Part shown: piece after piece, positions 43,377 through 52,212 of the stretch | Numbering within the stretch: position 1 is the stretch's first letter | How the letters are laid out: each line of letters starts with the position of its first letter | DNA from: Sphingomonadaceae bacterium | Lineage (GTDB): Bacteria; Pseudomonadota; Alphaproteobacteria; Sphingomonadales; Sphingomonadaceae | Direction of reading: 5' to 3' | NCBI GenBank assembly: GCA_024236195.1 | Contig: JACKKZ010000002.1 | Span: forward strand, 248,001 to 312,000 | DNA: 64,000 nt | Notes under the pieces: generated by a model | What the model was told of the DNA's origin: nothing | The model's input: only the letters and a program-made list of their open reading frames with translations | Databases searched by the model: none | Position numbers and translations under genes: made by a program

Positions 43377-44079
43377 GGCATTGGCCCTGAGATGTACTTC
43401 CTTTTCAGCCTCAAGCCGTTCGCGCATCTTGTACATGTCGAGGCCGAGCACGCCGCTGGCGAGCTTGCGCGCTTCTCTCGCCCTCGTTCGCCTCACGCGC
43501 GCGGGCGGCTTCGAGAACCTGCGCGGCATTGGCCCGCGGGAACGCAGACACACGCCATCGTCATCGGCCACGATCACGTCGCCGGGCGTTCACCGCCGCC
43601 CCGGCGCAGACGACACGGCATGTTGACGCTGCCCAGCGTGTTCTTGACAGTGCCCTGCGCAAACACTGCCTTGGACCAGACAGGGAAGTTCATTTCGGTA
43701 AGGTCGCGCACATCGCGCACCCCGCGTCGATAATCAGGCCTCGGCAGCCGCGCGCCATCGCGCTTGTGGCGAGCAGATCGCCGAAATAGCCATCTTCGCA
43801 CGGAGAAGTCGGCGCAAGCAGCAGAACGTCGCCTTCGTGCAATTGTTCAATCGCGACATGGACCATCCAGTTGTCACCCGGAGGCGAGCTGATCGTCACG
43901 GCGTTCCCGGCAATCCGCGCACCGGCATAGATCGGGCGCATGTAGCTCGCGAGCAGCCCGGTGCGGCCCTGCGCCTCGTGCACCGTGGTCGACGCCTGCC
44001 GATGCCGAGTCCATCGACACGTCCATTGATCCGCCCGCTCGATATTCTGGACAACCACACCCATTGCCCACTGATTCAT
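43373..44079 (-). pseudogene. ligK: Frameshifted 4-carboxy-4-hydroxy-2-oxoadipate aldolase LigK
   Basis: An RraA-like class II aldolase, about 230 residues if repaired. Conserved blocks are VHEAQGRTGLLASYMRPIYAG, VTISSPPGDNWMVHVAIEQ, VLLLAPTSPCEDGYFGDLLA, GLIIDAGC, DLTEMNFPVWSKAVFAQGTV, VIVADDDGVC and LGLDMYKMRERLEAE, found in different frames with at least four breaks (near 44030, 43720, 43625, 43555). LigK cleaves 4-carboxy-4-hydroxy-2-oxoadipate to pyruvate and oxaloacetate, the last step of the pathway. The start is uncertain between 44079 and 44064. It heads the ligK-ligU-ligI operon, which faces away from the ligJABC unit. Confidence 0.82.
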
Positions 44080-44242
44080 TCGGCCCGAACGTTCCATGCC
44101 GCAGCCTGATCGCCGGTTGCGGACCGAATGTCCCGCCGCACGGGCAGCCCGTCAGCGAGTCGCAACCAGATGGCTGATGTTATGCGGGCCATGCCGTTCC
44201 GAAGTTGTGCGCTTCCAAGGCCTGAGAAAGGATGCCGGCAAA

Positions 44243-45056
44243 ATGCACTGCAAACTGCGCTGATCGGCTTTGGTGAAGCTGGCTCGACCTTCGCCTGTGC
44301 GGCCGACTGGGGCGCTGATGCGCGTGCATTCGATGTCTTTGGCCGAACGGCGTCGCGTTGCCATGCGGCGTGGAGGTTGCAGCGATGCTGCGCGCTGATG
44401 CGCTGAGCGGTGCCACGCTCGCGTCCTGTCGCTGGTGACTGCCGACAGCGCGCTCGGCGCGCGCAGAGGCCGACGCGCCTCTGCTTTCGCCCGGCGCACG
44501 CGTCTGGTGCGACATGAATTCCATCGCCCCGCAGACCAAGCGGAAGCGGCCAAAGCGATCGAAGCGGCGGGCGCGCGCTATGTCGACGTTGCGATCCTGG
44601 CCCCGGTCAACCCGGCGCGGCTGGCGGTTCCGCTGCTGCTTTCTGGTGCTGCGGCGGAGCAGCTGCGCAGATGTTCACCACGCTCGGCTTCACCAATGTC
44701 CGGGTTGTCGGTGACGAGGTCGGCCGAGCCTCGGCCATCAAGATGGTCCCGTTCGGTAATGGTCAAGGGTATCGAGGCGCTGACCGCAGAGATGATGGCC
44801 GCCGCCGACGCCGCCGGTGTCGAGGATGAGGTGCTGGCATCGCTCGACGCCAGCGAGCGCCTGTGGACCTGGGCCGAGCGCGCGGCCTACAATCTCGAGC
44901 GGATGGTGACGCACGGGTACCGCCGCGCTGCCGAGATGGAAGAAGTCGCCAAGACATTGAGCGGCTTTGGCGTCGAGCCGATCATGACTGCGGGCACCAT
45001 CGCCCGCCAGCGCGAGCAGGCGGGCGCGCCGATCTTTGAGGACCTGAAACCGATGA
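44243..45056 (+). pseudogene. Frameshifted NAD(P)-dependent oxidoreductase with DUF1932 C-terminal domain
   Basis: Fragments include TALIGFGEAGSTFA (Rossmann glycine motif) near 44254, LVTADSALGA, DMNSIAPQTK, ARYVDVAILAPVNPARLAVPLLLSG, GFTNVRVVGDEVGRASAIKMV and an unbroken C-terminus SVMVKGIEALTAEMMAAADAAG ... FGVEPIMTAGTIARQREQAG. This is a 6-phosphogluconate/3-hydroxyisobutyrate dehydrogenase-like enzyme of the DUF1932 group. I count at least seven indels. It leads the ligJABC unit, but its substrate is unknown to me. The last part runs in frame into ligJ; a TGA at 45054-45056 overlapping the ligJ ATG is the probable true stop. Confidence 0.75.
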
Positions 45057-46076
45057 CACTGATCATTGATTGCCACGGCCATTACACCACGGCGCCCGAA
45101 CCGCACAACGCGTGGCGCGAGGCCCAGAAGGCAGCGTTCAAGTCGGGCGAGGCGCCGCCGCGCTATCCTGCGATCAGCGACGACCAGATTCGCGAAACGA
45201 TCGAGCATAACCAGCTCAAGCTGATCCGCGAACGCGGCGCGGATCTGACCATCTTTTCCCCCCGCGCCTCGGCAATGGCGCACCATGTCGGCGACCAGCA
45301 GGTCAGCGCCGACTGGGCGTTTCACTGCAACAACCTGATTCACCGGGTGACGCGGCTGTTCCCCGAAACCTTCGTCGGCGGTGTGCATGCTGCCGCAAAG
45401 CCCCAAGTCCGATCTCAAGGCCAGCATCGGCGAACTGCGGCGCTGCGTCGAACTGGGCTTTATCGGCTGCAACCTCAACCCCGATCCGGGTGGCGGACAT
45501 TTCACCCATCCGCCGCTGACTGACGAATACTGGTTCCCCCTGTACGAGGAGATGTGCGAGCTGGGCGTTCCGGCAATGATCCACGTTTCGGGCAGCTGCA
45601 ACCCGGCGATGCACGCCACAGGCGGCTATTACCTCGCGGCGGACACGGTGGCCTTCATGCAGCTGCTGCAGGGCGATCTGTTCAGCCGCTTCCCCGAACT
45701 GAAGCTGATCATTCCGCATGGCGGCGGCGCGGTGCCCTATCACTGGGGCCGCTATCGCGGGCTGGCCGACATGCTGAAGCAGCCGGATATCGAACAGCAT
45801 CTGATGAACAATGTGTTCTTCGACACCTGCGTCTATCACCAGCCGGGCATCGACCTGCTGGCCGACGTGATCGAGAACAAGAACATATTGTTCGGCAGCG
45901 AAATGGTCGGCGCCGTGCGCGGGATCGACCCGCAGACCGGTCATTATTTTGACGATACCAAGCGCTATATCGACGCACTCGATATCAGCGACGAGGAACG
46001 TCACATGATTTTCGAGGGCAATGCGAGGCTGGTCTATCCGCGCCTTGACGCCATTTTGAAGGAGAGAGGGCTGTGA
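45053..46076 (+). pseudogene. ligJ: 4-Oxalomesaconate hydratase LigJ with one frameshift
   Basis: About 341 residues if repaired. The first part, TLIIDCHGHYTTAPEPHNAW ... ADWAFHCNNLIHRVTRLFPETFVGGV, and the second, MLPQSPKSDLKASIGELRRCVELGF ... HMIFEGNARLVYPRLDAILK, are in different frames. The junction near 45383-45386 (GGTGTGCATG where GGTGTGTGCATG is expected) lacks one TG. LigJ is an amidohydrolase-type hydratase turning 4-oxalomesaconate into 4-carboxy-4-hydroxy-2-oxoadipate. Metal-binding histidines are seen in CHGH and IPHGGGAVPYHWGR. Downstream of the break the gene is intact and overlaps ligA as GTGA. Confidence 0.87.
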
Positions 46077-46489
46077 GCAAGAAGCCGACCCAGAACATCC
46101 ATGAATATCTCGCCGAGTTCGAGGATATTCCCGGCACGCGCGTCTATACCGCAGCCCGGGCCCGCAAGGGCTACCACATCAACCAGTTCGCCATGAGCCT
46201 GATGAAGGCGGAAAACCGCGAGCGCTTCAAGGCGGACGAGAAAGCCTATCTCGACGAGTGGGATATCTCGGACGAAGGCAAGGAAGCGCTGCTGGCGCGC
46301 GATTACAACCGGCTGCTGGACCTGGGCGGGAATGTCTATTTCCTCGCCAAGCTGTTCAGCACTGACGGGCTGAGCTTTGCCGAGGCTGTGAGCACCATGA
46401 CCGAATATACCTTCCCGGAATATCGCGAGATGATGCTCAATGGCGGCCGCAGCCCAGAAGGAAACCGTTCGATCAAGGGCGGTTACTAA
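46073..46489 (+). CDS. ligA: Protocatechuate 4,5-dioxygenase alpha subunit LigA
   Basis: 138 residues from a GTG start (ribosome site GGAGAGAGGG) overlapping the ligJ stop. The small helical subunit is recognisable by FEDIPGTRVYTAARARKGYHINQFAMSLM (in part), LLARDYNRLLDLGGNVYFLAKL and DGLSFAEAVSTMT. It caps the active site of LigB; the pair cleaves protocatechuate between C4 and C5. Confidence 0.96.
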   Translation: MSKKPTQNIHEYLAEFEDIPGTRVYTAARARKGYHINQFAMSLMKAENRERFKADEKAYLDEWDISDEGKEALLARDYNRLLDLGGNVYFLAKLFSTDGLSFAEAVSTMTEYTFPEYREMMLNGGRSPEGNRSIKGGY

Positions 46490-46508
46490 CCGCTTCGGAA
46501 ACACTCTG

Positions 46509-46576
46509 CCGTTCGTGTCGAGCGTAGTCGAGACACAGCACGGCACAGCGTCTCGACTTCGCTCGACGCGAACGGG
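46509..46576. repeat. Inverted repeat between ligA and ligB
   Basis: Arms of 28 bases at 46509-46536 (CCGTTCGTGTCGAGCGTAG...) and 46549-46576 (...TTCGCTCGACGCGAACGG) pair at about 25 positions around a 12-base loop. It lies in the 113-base gap between two genes of one enzyme and could, as RNA, modulate the relative amounts of the two subunits. Palindromes of this TCGAGC / GCTCGA type are, from memory, common between sphingomonad genes. Confidence 0.8.
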
Positions 46577-46602
46577 ATGCTGGGAATTGGAAGGATAGGA
46601 AT

Positions 46603-47466
46603 ATGGCCCGTATTACCGCAGGCGTTGCCTCCAGCCACGTGCCGCTGCTCGGCGTTGCCGTCGATCAGGGCAAGGACCGGGACGATTATTTTGGCCCGAT
46701 CTTCGCTGGCTATGACTGGACCCGCGAATGGGAAAAGCAAGAAAAGCCGGACGTCGTGATCCTGGTCTATAATGACCACGCATCGGCTTTCGACATGACC
46801 ATCGTGCCGACTTTCGCCATCGGTTGCGGCGAGCGTTACAAGAGCGCCGACGAAGGCTGGGGCCCGCGCCCCGTGCCCGATGTGATCGGCGACCCGGACC
46901 TCGCATGGCATATTGCCCAGAGCCTGATCCTCGACGAGTTTGACATGACCATCATCAACGAGATGGATGTCGATCATGGCCTGACCGTGCCGCTTTCCAT
47001 GATGTTCGGCCAGCCCGAAGCATGGCCGTGCAAGGTCGTGCCGCTGGCAGTCAATGTCGTGACCTACCCCGTCCCCTCCGGCAATCGCTGCTGGGCGCTG
47101 GGCGAAGCGATCAGGCGCGCGGTGGAAAGCTACCCCGAAGATCTCAACGTGCAGATCTGGGGCACCGGCGGCATGAGCCACCAGCTCCAGGGCCCGCGCG
47201 CCGGCCTGCTCAATCGCGAATGGGACAACAAGTTCCTCGACATGCTGGAAGCTGATAATGACGAAGTGCGGCATATCCCTCATATCGAATATCTGCGCGA
47301 GACCGGTAGCGAGGGCATTGAAATGGTCATGTGGCTGATCATGCGCGGTGCACTAGGCAAGAAGGTCAACACGCTGCACCGCCATTACCACATCCCCTGC
47401 TCCAACACCGCCATCGGGCACATCGTGCTGGAACCGGCAGACGAGCAGGCCGTAGCGGCTGAGTAA
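46603..47466 (+). CDS. ligB: Protocatechuate 4,5-dioxygenase beta subunit LigB
   Basis: 287 residues, the catalytic extradiol (type II) dioxygenase subunit. By alignment to the SYK-6 enzyme from memory, the iron ligands are H12 (SSHVPLLG), H59 (YNDHASAF) and E240, with the catalytic base H193 (GGMSHQLQG). The product of LigAB is 4-carboxy-2-hydroxymuconate-6-semialdehyde. A long inverted repeat separates it from ligA and another from ligC. Confidence 0.96.
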   Translation: MARITAGVASSHVPLLGVAVDQGKDRDDYFGPIFAGYDWTREWEKQEKPDVVILVYNDHASAFDMTIVPTFAIGCGERYKSADEGWGPRPVPDVIGDPDLAWHIAQSLILDEFDMTIINEMDVDHGLTVPLSMMFGQPEAWPCKVVPLAVNVVTYPVPSGNRCWALGEAIRRAVESYPEDLNVQIWGTGGMSHQLQGPRAGLLNREWDNKFLDMLEADNDEVRHIPHIEYLRETGSEGIEMVMWLIMRGALGKKVNTLHRHYHIPCSNTAIGHIVLEPADEQAVAAE

Positions 47467-47474
47467 CTACCAAA

Positions 47475-47581
47475 AGCCCCTCCCCTTCAGGGGAGGAGGT
47501 GGGGTGGGGGCTGTCTCCGCCCGATATCGTTGTATGGGAGGACAAGCCCCACCCCCGGCCCCTCCCCTGAAGGGGAGGGGT
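47475..47581. repeat. Nested palindromic repeat between ligB and ligC
   Basis: Each end is itself a hairpin (CCCCTCCCC-TTCA-GGGGAGG at the left, CCCCTCCCC-TGAA-GGGGAGGGG at the right), and the two ends (47475-47512 and 47544-47581) are complementary to each other through GGTGGGGTGGGGGCT / AAGCCCCACCCCCGG. It ends just before the ligC ribosome site (AAGGAG), so folding could affect ligC translation. It is related in style to copies A-C but lacks their core hairpin. Confidence 0.8.
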
Positions 47582-47595
47582 GTAAGGAGTATCCC

Positions 47596-48552
47596 ATGCG
47601 TATTGCCCTCGCTGGCGCCGGAGCCTTCGGCGAAAAGCATCTTGATGGCCTGAAGAACGTCGATGGCGTCGAAATCACCTCGGTCATTTCCCGCCGTGCG
47701 GAACAGGCCGCTGAAGTCGCCGCGAAATATGGTGCTGGCCATTCCGGCACCGAACTGAGCGAAGCGCTGGAGCGCGACGATGTCGATGCGGTGATCCTGT
47801 GCACCCCCACGCAGTTGCACGCGCAGCAGGCGATTGCCTGCATGGAAGCGGGCAAGCATGTGCAGGTCGAAATCCCGCTATCCGACAGCTGGGAAGATGC
47901 GCTCGCCGTGGAAGCCAAGGCGAAGGAAACCGGTCTCACCTGCATGGTCGGCCACACCCGCCGCTTCAACCCGTCGCACCAATACGTTCATAACAAGATC
48001 GTCGCGGGCGAGTTGAACATCCAGCAGATGGACGTGCAGACCTATTTCTTCCGCCGCAAGAACATGAATGCCAAGGGCCAGCCGCGCAGCTGGACCGACC
48101 ATTTGCTGTGGCACCACGCCGCGCATACGATCGACCTATTCGCCTATCAGGCGGGCAAGATCGTTTCCGCCAATGCCATCCAGGGGCCCAAACACCCGGA
48201 ACTTGGCATCGCCATGGACATGTCAATCCAGATGAAGAGCGAAAGCGGCGCGATCTGCACGCTCAGCCTGTCGTTCAACAATGACGGCCCGCTGGGCACT
48301 TTCTTCCGCTATATCGGTGACAATGGCACCTATATCGCGCGTTACGACGACCTCGTGAACGGCAAGGAAGAGCCGATTGACCTCAGCGGCGTAGCCATCA
48401 GCAACAACGGCATCGAATTGCAGGACCGCGAATTCATTGCCGCCATCCGTGAAGGGCGCGAGCCGAACAGCGCGATTTCACAAGTGCTCGATTGCTACCG
48501 CGTGATTGGCGAGCTGGCGACCAGCCTTGAGGCGCAGGACGGCTGGTCCTAA
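47596..48552 (+). CDS. ligC: 4-Carboxy-2-hydroxymuconate-6-semialdehyde dehydrogenase LigC
   Basis: 318 residues from the ATG at 47596 (AAGGAG ribosome site); a longer frame upstream would read through the repeat. The Rossmann motif GAGAFGEKH opens the protein, and the GFO/IDH/MocA-type layout follows, with CMVGHTRRFNPSHQ and the substrate-side helix SWTDHLLWHHAAHTIDLFAYQ. It oxidises the LigAB product (as hemiacetal) to 2-pyrone-4,6-dicarboxylate with NADP. Confidence 0.95.
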   Translation: MRIALAGAGAFGEKHLDGLKNVDGVEITSVISRRAEQAAEVAAKYGAGHSGTELSEALERDDVDAVILCTPTQLHAQQAIACMEAGKHVQVEIPLSDSWEDALAVEAKAKETGLTCMVGHTRRFNPSHQYVHNKIVAGELNIQQMDVQTYFFRRKNMNAKGQPRSWTDHLLWHHAAHTIDLFAYQAGKIVSANAIQGPKHPELGIAMDMSIQMKSESGAICTLSLSFNNDGPLGTFFRYIGDNGTYIARYDDLVNGKEEPIDLSGVAISNNGIELQDREFIAAIREGREPNSAISQVLDCYRVIGELATSLEAQDGWS

Positions 48553-48593
48553 GGACCAGCCCCATCCCCAGACACGCCCAGATCACAGGATAG

Positions 48594-49583
48594 ATGATGA
48601 AACGCACTATTGCCGGAACCGAAGTCCACCCTATCGGACTTGGCTGCATGAATCTGTCCTGGGCCTATGGCGATCCGCCGCCGCAGGACGAGAAGGTCAA
48701 GCTGCTCAATCGCGCGCTGGACTTGGGCTACAACCATCTCGACACCGCCAATATCTATGGCCGGGGCAAGAACGAGGAATTGCTGCGCGACGCGGTGATG
48801 CACCGGCGCAAGGAGTTTTTCCTCGCCAGCAAGACCGGGATCATTGTCGATGGTGCGCGGCGCGGGATTGATTGTTCGCCAGACGCTATCACTGCTTCGC
48901 TCGATGCCAGCCTTGAACGGCTGGGGACCGATCATATCGACCTGTTCTACATGCACCGTTTCGATCCAAAGGTGCCTATTGCCGACAGCGTCGGTGCGAT
49001 GGTGCGGGCAATTGAAGCGGGCAAGATCGGGGCCTATGGCGTGTCCGAATGGTCCTCCGCCCATATTCGCGAAGCCCATGCGGTGCATCCGATGGCGGCG
49101 GTGCAGCCCGAATATTCGCTTTGGACGCGCAATGTGGAGCTGGGCGTGCTGGAGACGACCAAAGAACTGGGCATTGCGCTGGTCGCTTTCAGCCCGGTCG
49201 CGCGCGGCGCATTGGGCGGCGAACTGACCGATCCCTCGACGCTGGGTGATAACGATTTGCGCAAGACGCATCCGCGCTTCCTGCCCGAAAACTGGCCTGC
49301 CAACCTCGCTTTGATCGAGCAATTCAACGCGCTGGCCGCACGTGAGGGGATCGCACCGGCACAATTGGCGCTCGCATGGGTCCTGTCACGCGGAGAGCAT
49401 GTTCATGCCATCCCCGGCACAACCAGCATCGCGCATCTGGAAGAGAATTTTGCAGCCGCCGACCTGATCGTGTCAGATGCGGTGCTGGAAGAAGCAGGCG
49501 CGCTGATCAACCAGCAAACCGTGACTGGCCACCGTTATCCCACAGTAATGCGCAATACGATCGACACCGAAGATTTCGAGTAG
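48594..49583 (+). CDS. Aldo/keto reductase
   Basis: 329 residues (start at either of two adjacent ATGs, 48594 or 48597). AKR-fold marks: GLGCMNLSWAYG, then LDLGYNHLDTANIYGRGKNEELL with the catalytic Asp/Tyr pair, KTGIIVDGARRG with the lysine, and a C-terminal NADPH site (HAIPGTTSIAHLEENFAA). The natural substrate is unknown; an aromatic aldehyde is a guess from neighbours. It follows ligC by 41 bases and may be co-transcribed. Confidence 0.85.
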   Translation: MMKRTIAGTEVHPIGLGCMNLSWAYGDPPPQDEKVKLLNRALDLGYNHLDTANIYGRGKNEELLRDAVMHRRKEFFLASKTGIIVDGARRGIDCSPDAITASLDASLERLGTDHIDLFYMHRFDPKVPIADSVGAMVRAIEAGKIGAYGVSEWSSAHIREAHAVHPMAAVQPEYSLWTRNVELGVLETTKELGIALVAFSPVARGALGGELTDPSTLGDNDLRKTHPRFLPENWPANLALIEQFNALAAREGIAPAQLALAWVLSRGEHVHAIPGTTSIAHLEENFAAADLIVSDAVLEEAGALINQQTVTGHRYPTVMRNTIDTEDFE

Positions 49584-49586
49584 GCG

Positions 49587-50459
49587 CTAAAGCGCCCGCG
49601 CATACAGCGCCAGCAGCCGCGCCCAGGCGCGTTCGGCTTCCGCCTCGTTATAGCTGGGTGAATCCGGCACGCACCAGCCATGGTCGGCGGCATAGACTTC
49701 GATCTCTGCCTGCGCCCCGACCAGTTCGGCGGCTTCGCGCAGCGCGTCCTTGTCAGCGGGGGCCTTGGCATCGTCATTCTGCGCGATGGCGACGAGATAT
49801 TGCGCCTTGGCCTCGCCAAAGGTCTTGTGCGGGCTCAGCGCATCCTCGCGCACCAGCCCTCCGCCATGGAAGCTGGCGGCCGCACTGATCCGCGCAGGCC
49901 GTGCCTTCGCGCTCCAGAAGGTGAAGGGGCCCCCCATGCAATAACCTTGATTGCCGATCCCGCGCGTGGTATCGACTGGCTCCTGCCCGTCGAGCCAGCC
50001 GACAATCGCCGTGGCATCACGCATGATTGCTTCGGCAGAGAGCTTGCCCCGCCAGGGTTTAACCTTGTCCCAGCCGCCCTGCATGAAGGCTGCGAAATCG
50101 GCGAATTGCTCGCCCGCAACATCGCGGTAATAGGGATTGACCAGCAGCACGGCATAGCCTTCGCCAGCCAGCCGCCGCGCCATCATCCGCTTGGAATCAC
50201 GGATGCTCGCAATGTCTGGCCACAGGATCACGGCAGGGTGCTTGCCCTCGCCGGGATGGACAAAGAAGCCATCCATCGTCCCGTCGGGCGTGGCGAAGCT
50301 GACCGTGCTTTCCTTCATGCCGCCGCTCGCGCTTGCATCCATGGAAGTGCAGGCGGCGAGCGTCCCCGCCGCACCCAGAACGGCAAATTGCCGCCGGTTC
50401 ACCCCGCCTTTTGCAGTTTTGAGCCGGTTGAATCGGGACAGGTCAGCTTCATCGCACAT
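49587..50459 (-). CDS. Exported dienelactone hydrolase family protein
   Basis: 290 residues from the ATG at 50459. An N-terminal export signal contains NRRQFAVLGAAG (Tat-like twin arginine) and a lipobox LAAC with C37, so it is probably a periplasm-facing lipoprotein. The alpha/beta hydrolase core has the dienelactone hydrolase nucleophile motif GYCMGG with C174 and the histidine region AADHGWCVPD. The substrate is not known. It converges on the aldo/keto reductase gene with 3 bases between the stops. Confidence 0.82.
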   Translation of the reverse strand: MCDEADLSRFNRLKTAKGGVNRRQFAVLGAAGTLAACTSMDASASGGMKESTVSFATPDGTMDGFFVHPGEGKHPAVILWPDIASIRDSKRMMARRLAGEGYAVLLVNPYYRDVAGEQFADFAAFMQGGWDKVKPWRGKLSAEAIMRDATAIVGWLDGQEPVDTTRGIGNQGYCMGGPFTFWSAKARPARISAAASFHGGGLVREDALSPHKTFGEAKAQYLVAIAQNDDAKAPADKDALREAAELVGAQAEIEVYAADHGWCVPDSPSYNEAEAERAWARLLALYARAL

Positions 50460-50524
50460 AGTCGCTCTCCGCACATTATCGCGTGAACAACAAACCTAAC
50501 GCACGCCTGGTTCCTGTCCAGCGA

Positions 50525-51445
50525 TCAGGTCAGGTCATCCAGCTTGATAACCAGTCCCGCTTCGGCAGCCTTCATCGCATCGCGGCGCAATTGTTCGATA
50601 TGCAGGCGTCCCGCGGGCGCTTCCTCGTCCGGCAGCGCCGCCATCAGCTTCTCATGGATTTCCTCGAAATCCGGTCCGTGTTCGGGGTGAGTCAGGATCA
50701 GCCCGTCCTGATTGCTCATCCCGCGCAGTATCTTGGTCCCGACTTCATAGGGTTCCATCCCTTCGTCGAAGGCGGTGCCGAACTGTTCCAGCTCGCTTTT
50801 TGCCACCGGGGCAAAGCCGCTTTCGCCGAACCCGTCGGGCCGCTTGAGCGCGCTGGTCCAGGCATTGGTCTTGGTCAGCGCCGGGCAGCACAGCGAGCAG
50901 CCGATGCCATAGGGGGCAAGGTTGTAGCGCAGGCTTTCCGTCAGCCCGCGCACGGCGAATTTGCTGGCGGTGTAGATACCCGCCTGCGGCCCCGGCAGGA
51001 AGGCGGCCATGCTGGCGATATTGACCACATGGCGGCGGCCGGTGCTCGCCTTGATCTTCGGCAGGAAGGAGACGAGGCCGTTCACCACCCCGCCAAAATT
51101 GACCCCCATGATCCAGTCATAATCGTCATAGCTGGCTTCGTCGGTCGGCCCGAAGACAGAGACGCCGGCATTGTTCACCAGCACATGCACTTCGCCGAAA
51201 TGATCGACCACTTGCTGCGCGGCGGCGGCGAAGCCTGCGCGGTCCGTCACGTCGAGCTTGATGAACAGTGGCGCTTCATAGCCCTTGGCCGCGAACCATT
51301 CTTCGGTGCGCGCCTTGTCGTCCTCGTTGCGGTAACTCAGCGCCAGCCGCATCCCCGCATCGGCAAAGGCCTGCGCCACGCCCAGCCCGATCCCGGTCAC
51401 GGCCCCGGTGATGAAGGCAACCCGGCCCCGCCATTCGTCAGACAT
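50525..51445 (-). CDS. Short-chain dehydrogenase/reductase resembling LigD-type C-alpha dehydrogenases
   Basis: 306 residues from the ATG at 51445 (AGAGGAAAA ribosome site). The NAD(P) motif TGAVTGIG is at 13-20, NNAG at 91-94, and the catalytic S145, Y158 and K162 are present. The segment SYDDYDWIMGVNFGGVVNGLVSFLPKI closely recalls the LigD/LigN group that oxidises the C-alpha alcohol of lignin beta-aryl ethers; this comparison is from memory. It is divergent from the NTF2-like gene across a 71-base promoter region with an operator-like palindrome. Confidence 0.82.
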   Translation of the reverse strand: MSDEWRGRVAFITGAVTGIGLGVAQAFADAGMRLALSYRNEDDKARTEEWFAAKGYEAPLFIKLDVTDRAGFAAAAQQVVDHFGEVHVLVNNAGVSVFGPTDEASYDDYDWIMGVNFGGVVNGLVSFLPKIKASTGRRHVVNIASMAAFLPGPQAGIYTASKFAVRGLTESLRYNLAPYGIGCSLCCPALTKTNAWTSALKRPDGFGESGFAPVAKSELEQFGTAFDEGMEPYEVGTKILRGMSNQDGLILTHPEHGPDFEEIHEKLMAALPDEEAPAGRLHIEQLRRDAMKAAEAGLVIKLDDLT

Positions 51446-51468
51446 GATTTTTCCTCTCGCCATTTTCG

Positions 51469-51480
51469 TAACGATTGTTA
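51469..51480. promoter_or_regulatory. TAACG-NN-CGTTA-type operator, divergent SDR/NTF2 promoter
   Basis: TAACG-AT-TGTTA matches the palindrome seen perfectly at 53895 and 60010 with one change. It overlaps a second inverted repeat, GTAAC-N10-GTTAC (51468-51487). It sits in the middle of the 71-base gap between the two divergent start codons, a position where a dimeric repressor could control both. Confidence 0.55.
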
Positions 51481-51516
51481 GTGTTACATACAAATTTGCA
51501 AATTGGGAGAGTCGAA

Positions 51517-52212
51517 ATGTCCGATACTGACAGCCGTCTTGCTGCGCTGGAAAACCGCGTTGGCGAGCTGGAAGACATCAACGCCATCCGCCGCCTGCAC
51601 TGGGCCTATGGCTATTACATTGATTTCAACCGCGCGGCGGACGTGGCCGAGCTCTTCGCTGAAGATGGCGAAGTGATTTTCCTCTCCGGCATCTACAAGG
51701 GCAAGGAAGGTGCTTTCCGCCTCTATGGCACCTGGTTCCAGAACCTGTTCCTCGAAAACGGGGGCGAAGGGCCGGTCGATGGCTTCCTGCTCGACCATTT
51801 CCAGATGCAGGATATCATCACCGTCGCGCCTGACCGCCAGACCGCCAAGGGTCGTTTCCGCGGGATGCTGTTCGGCGGCAGCCATGTGAACCGTCAATGG
51901 AAGCCAGAGGGTCTGCCGCTGCAGTTCATGGAAGCGGGAATCTATGAGAATGACTACGTCAAGGAAGATGGCGTGTGGAAGATCAAGCGGCTCGACTATA
52001 TGATGCAGTGGCAGGGTGATTATGACCTTGGCTGGGCCAAGACCACCAGCCATCTCCAGCCGATCGACACTTGCTATCCCGAAAATCCAATTGGACCGGA
52101 CGAAATCCGCAGCGATGACATTCGCCAGACCTGGCCTTATCGCCACGATGTGCCGATGCATTTCGCCCATCCGAAGTTCGGTGCGCTCCTTGCAGGGCAG
52201 GAACCGGGCTGA
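51517..52212 (+). CDS. NTF2/SnoaL-like domain protein
   Basis: 231 residues from the ATG at 51517 (GGGAGA ribosome site). It has an alpha+beta NTF2-like cone: ALENRVGELEDINAIRRLHWAYGYYIDFN, then LFAEDGEVIFLSGIYKGKEG and WKIKRLDYMMQWQGDY, as in SnoaL_4 proteins that act as lyases, isomerases or dehydratases on aromatic or polyketide substrates. The reaction is not predictable. It leads a rightward operon (two NTF2-like genes and a decarboxylase-like amidohydrolase). Confidence 0.8.
   Translation: MSDTDSRLAALENRVGELEDINAIRRLHWAYGYYIDFNRAADVAELFAEDGEVIFLSGIYKGKEGAFRLYGTWFQNLFLENGGEGPVDGFLLDHFQMQDIITVAPDRQTAKGRFRGMLFGGSHVNRQWKPEGLPLQFMEAGIYENDYVKEDGVWKIKRLDYMMQWQGDYDLGWAKTTSHLQPIDTCYPENPIGPDEIRSDDIRQTWPYRHDVPMHFAHPKFGALLAGQEPG

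Noticed and set aside
42311..44079. Numerous short open frames on both strands between 42.3 and 45 kb as separate genes
   Set aside because: Read across frames they reassemble into ligU, ligK and the DUF1932 oxidoreductase; they are fragments made by indels, not independent genes.
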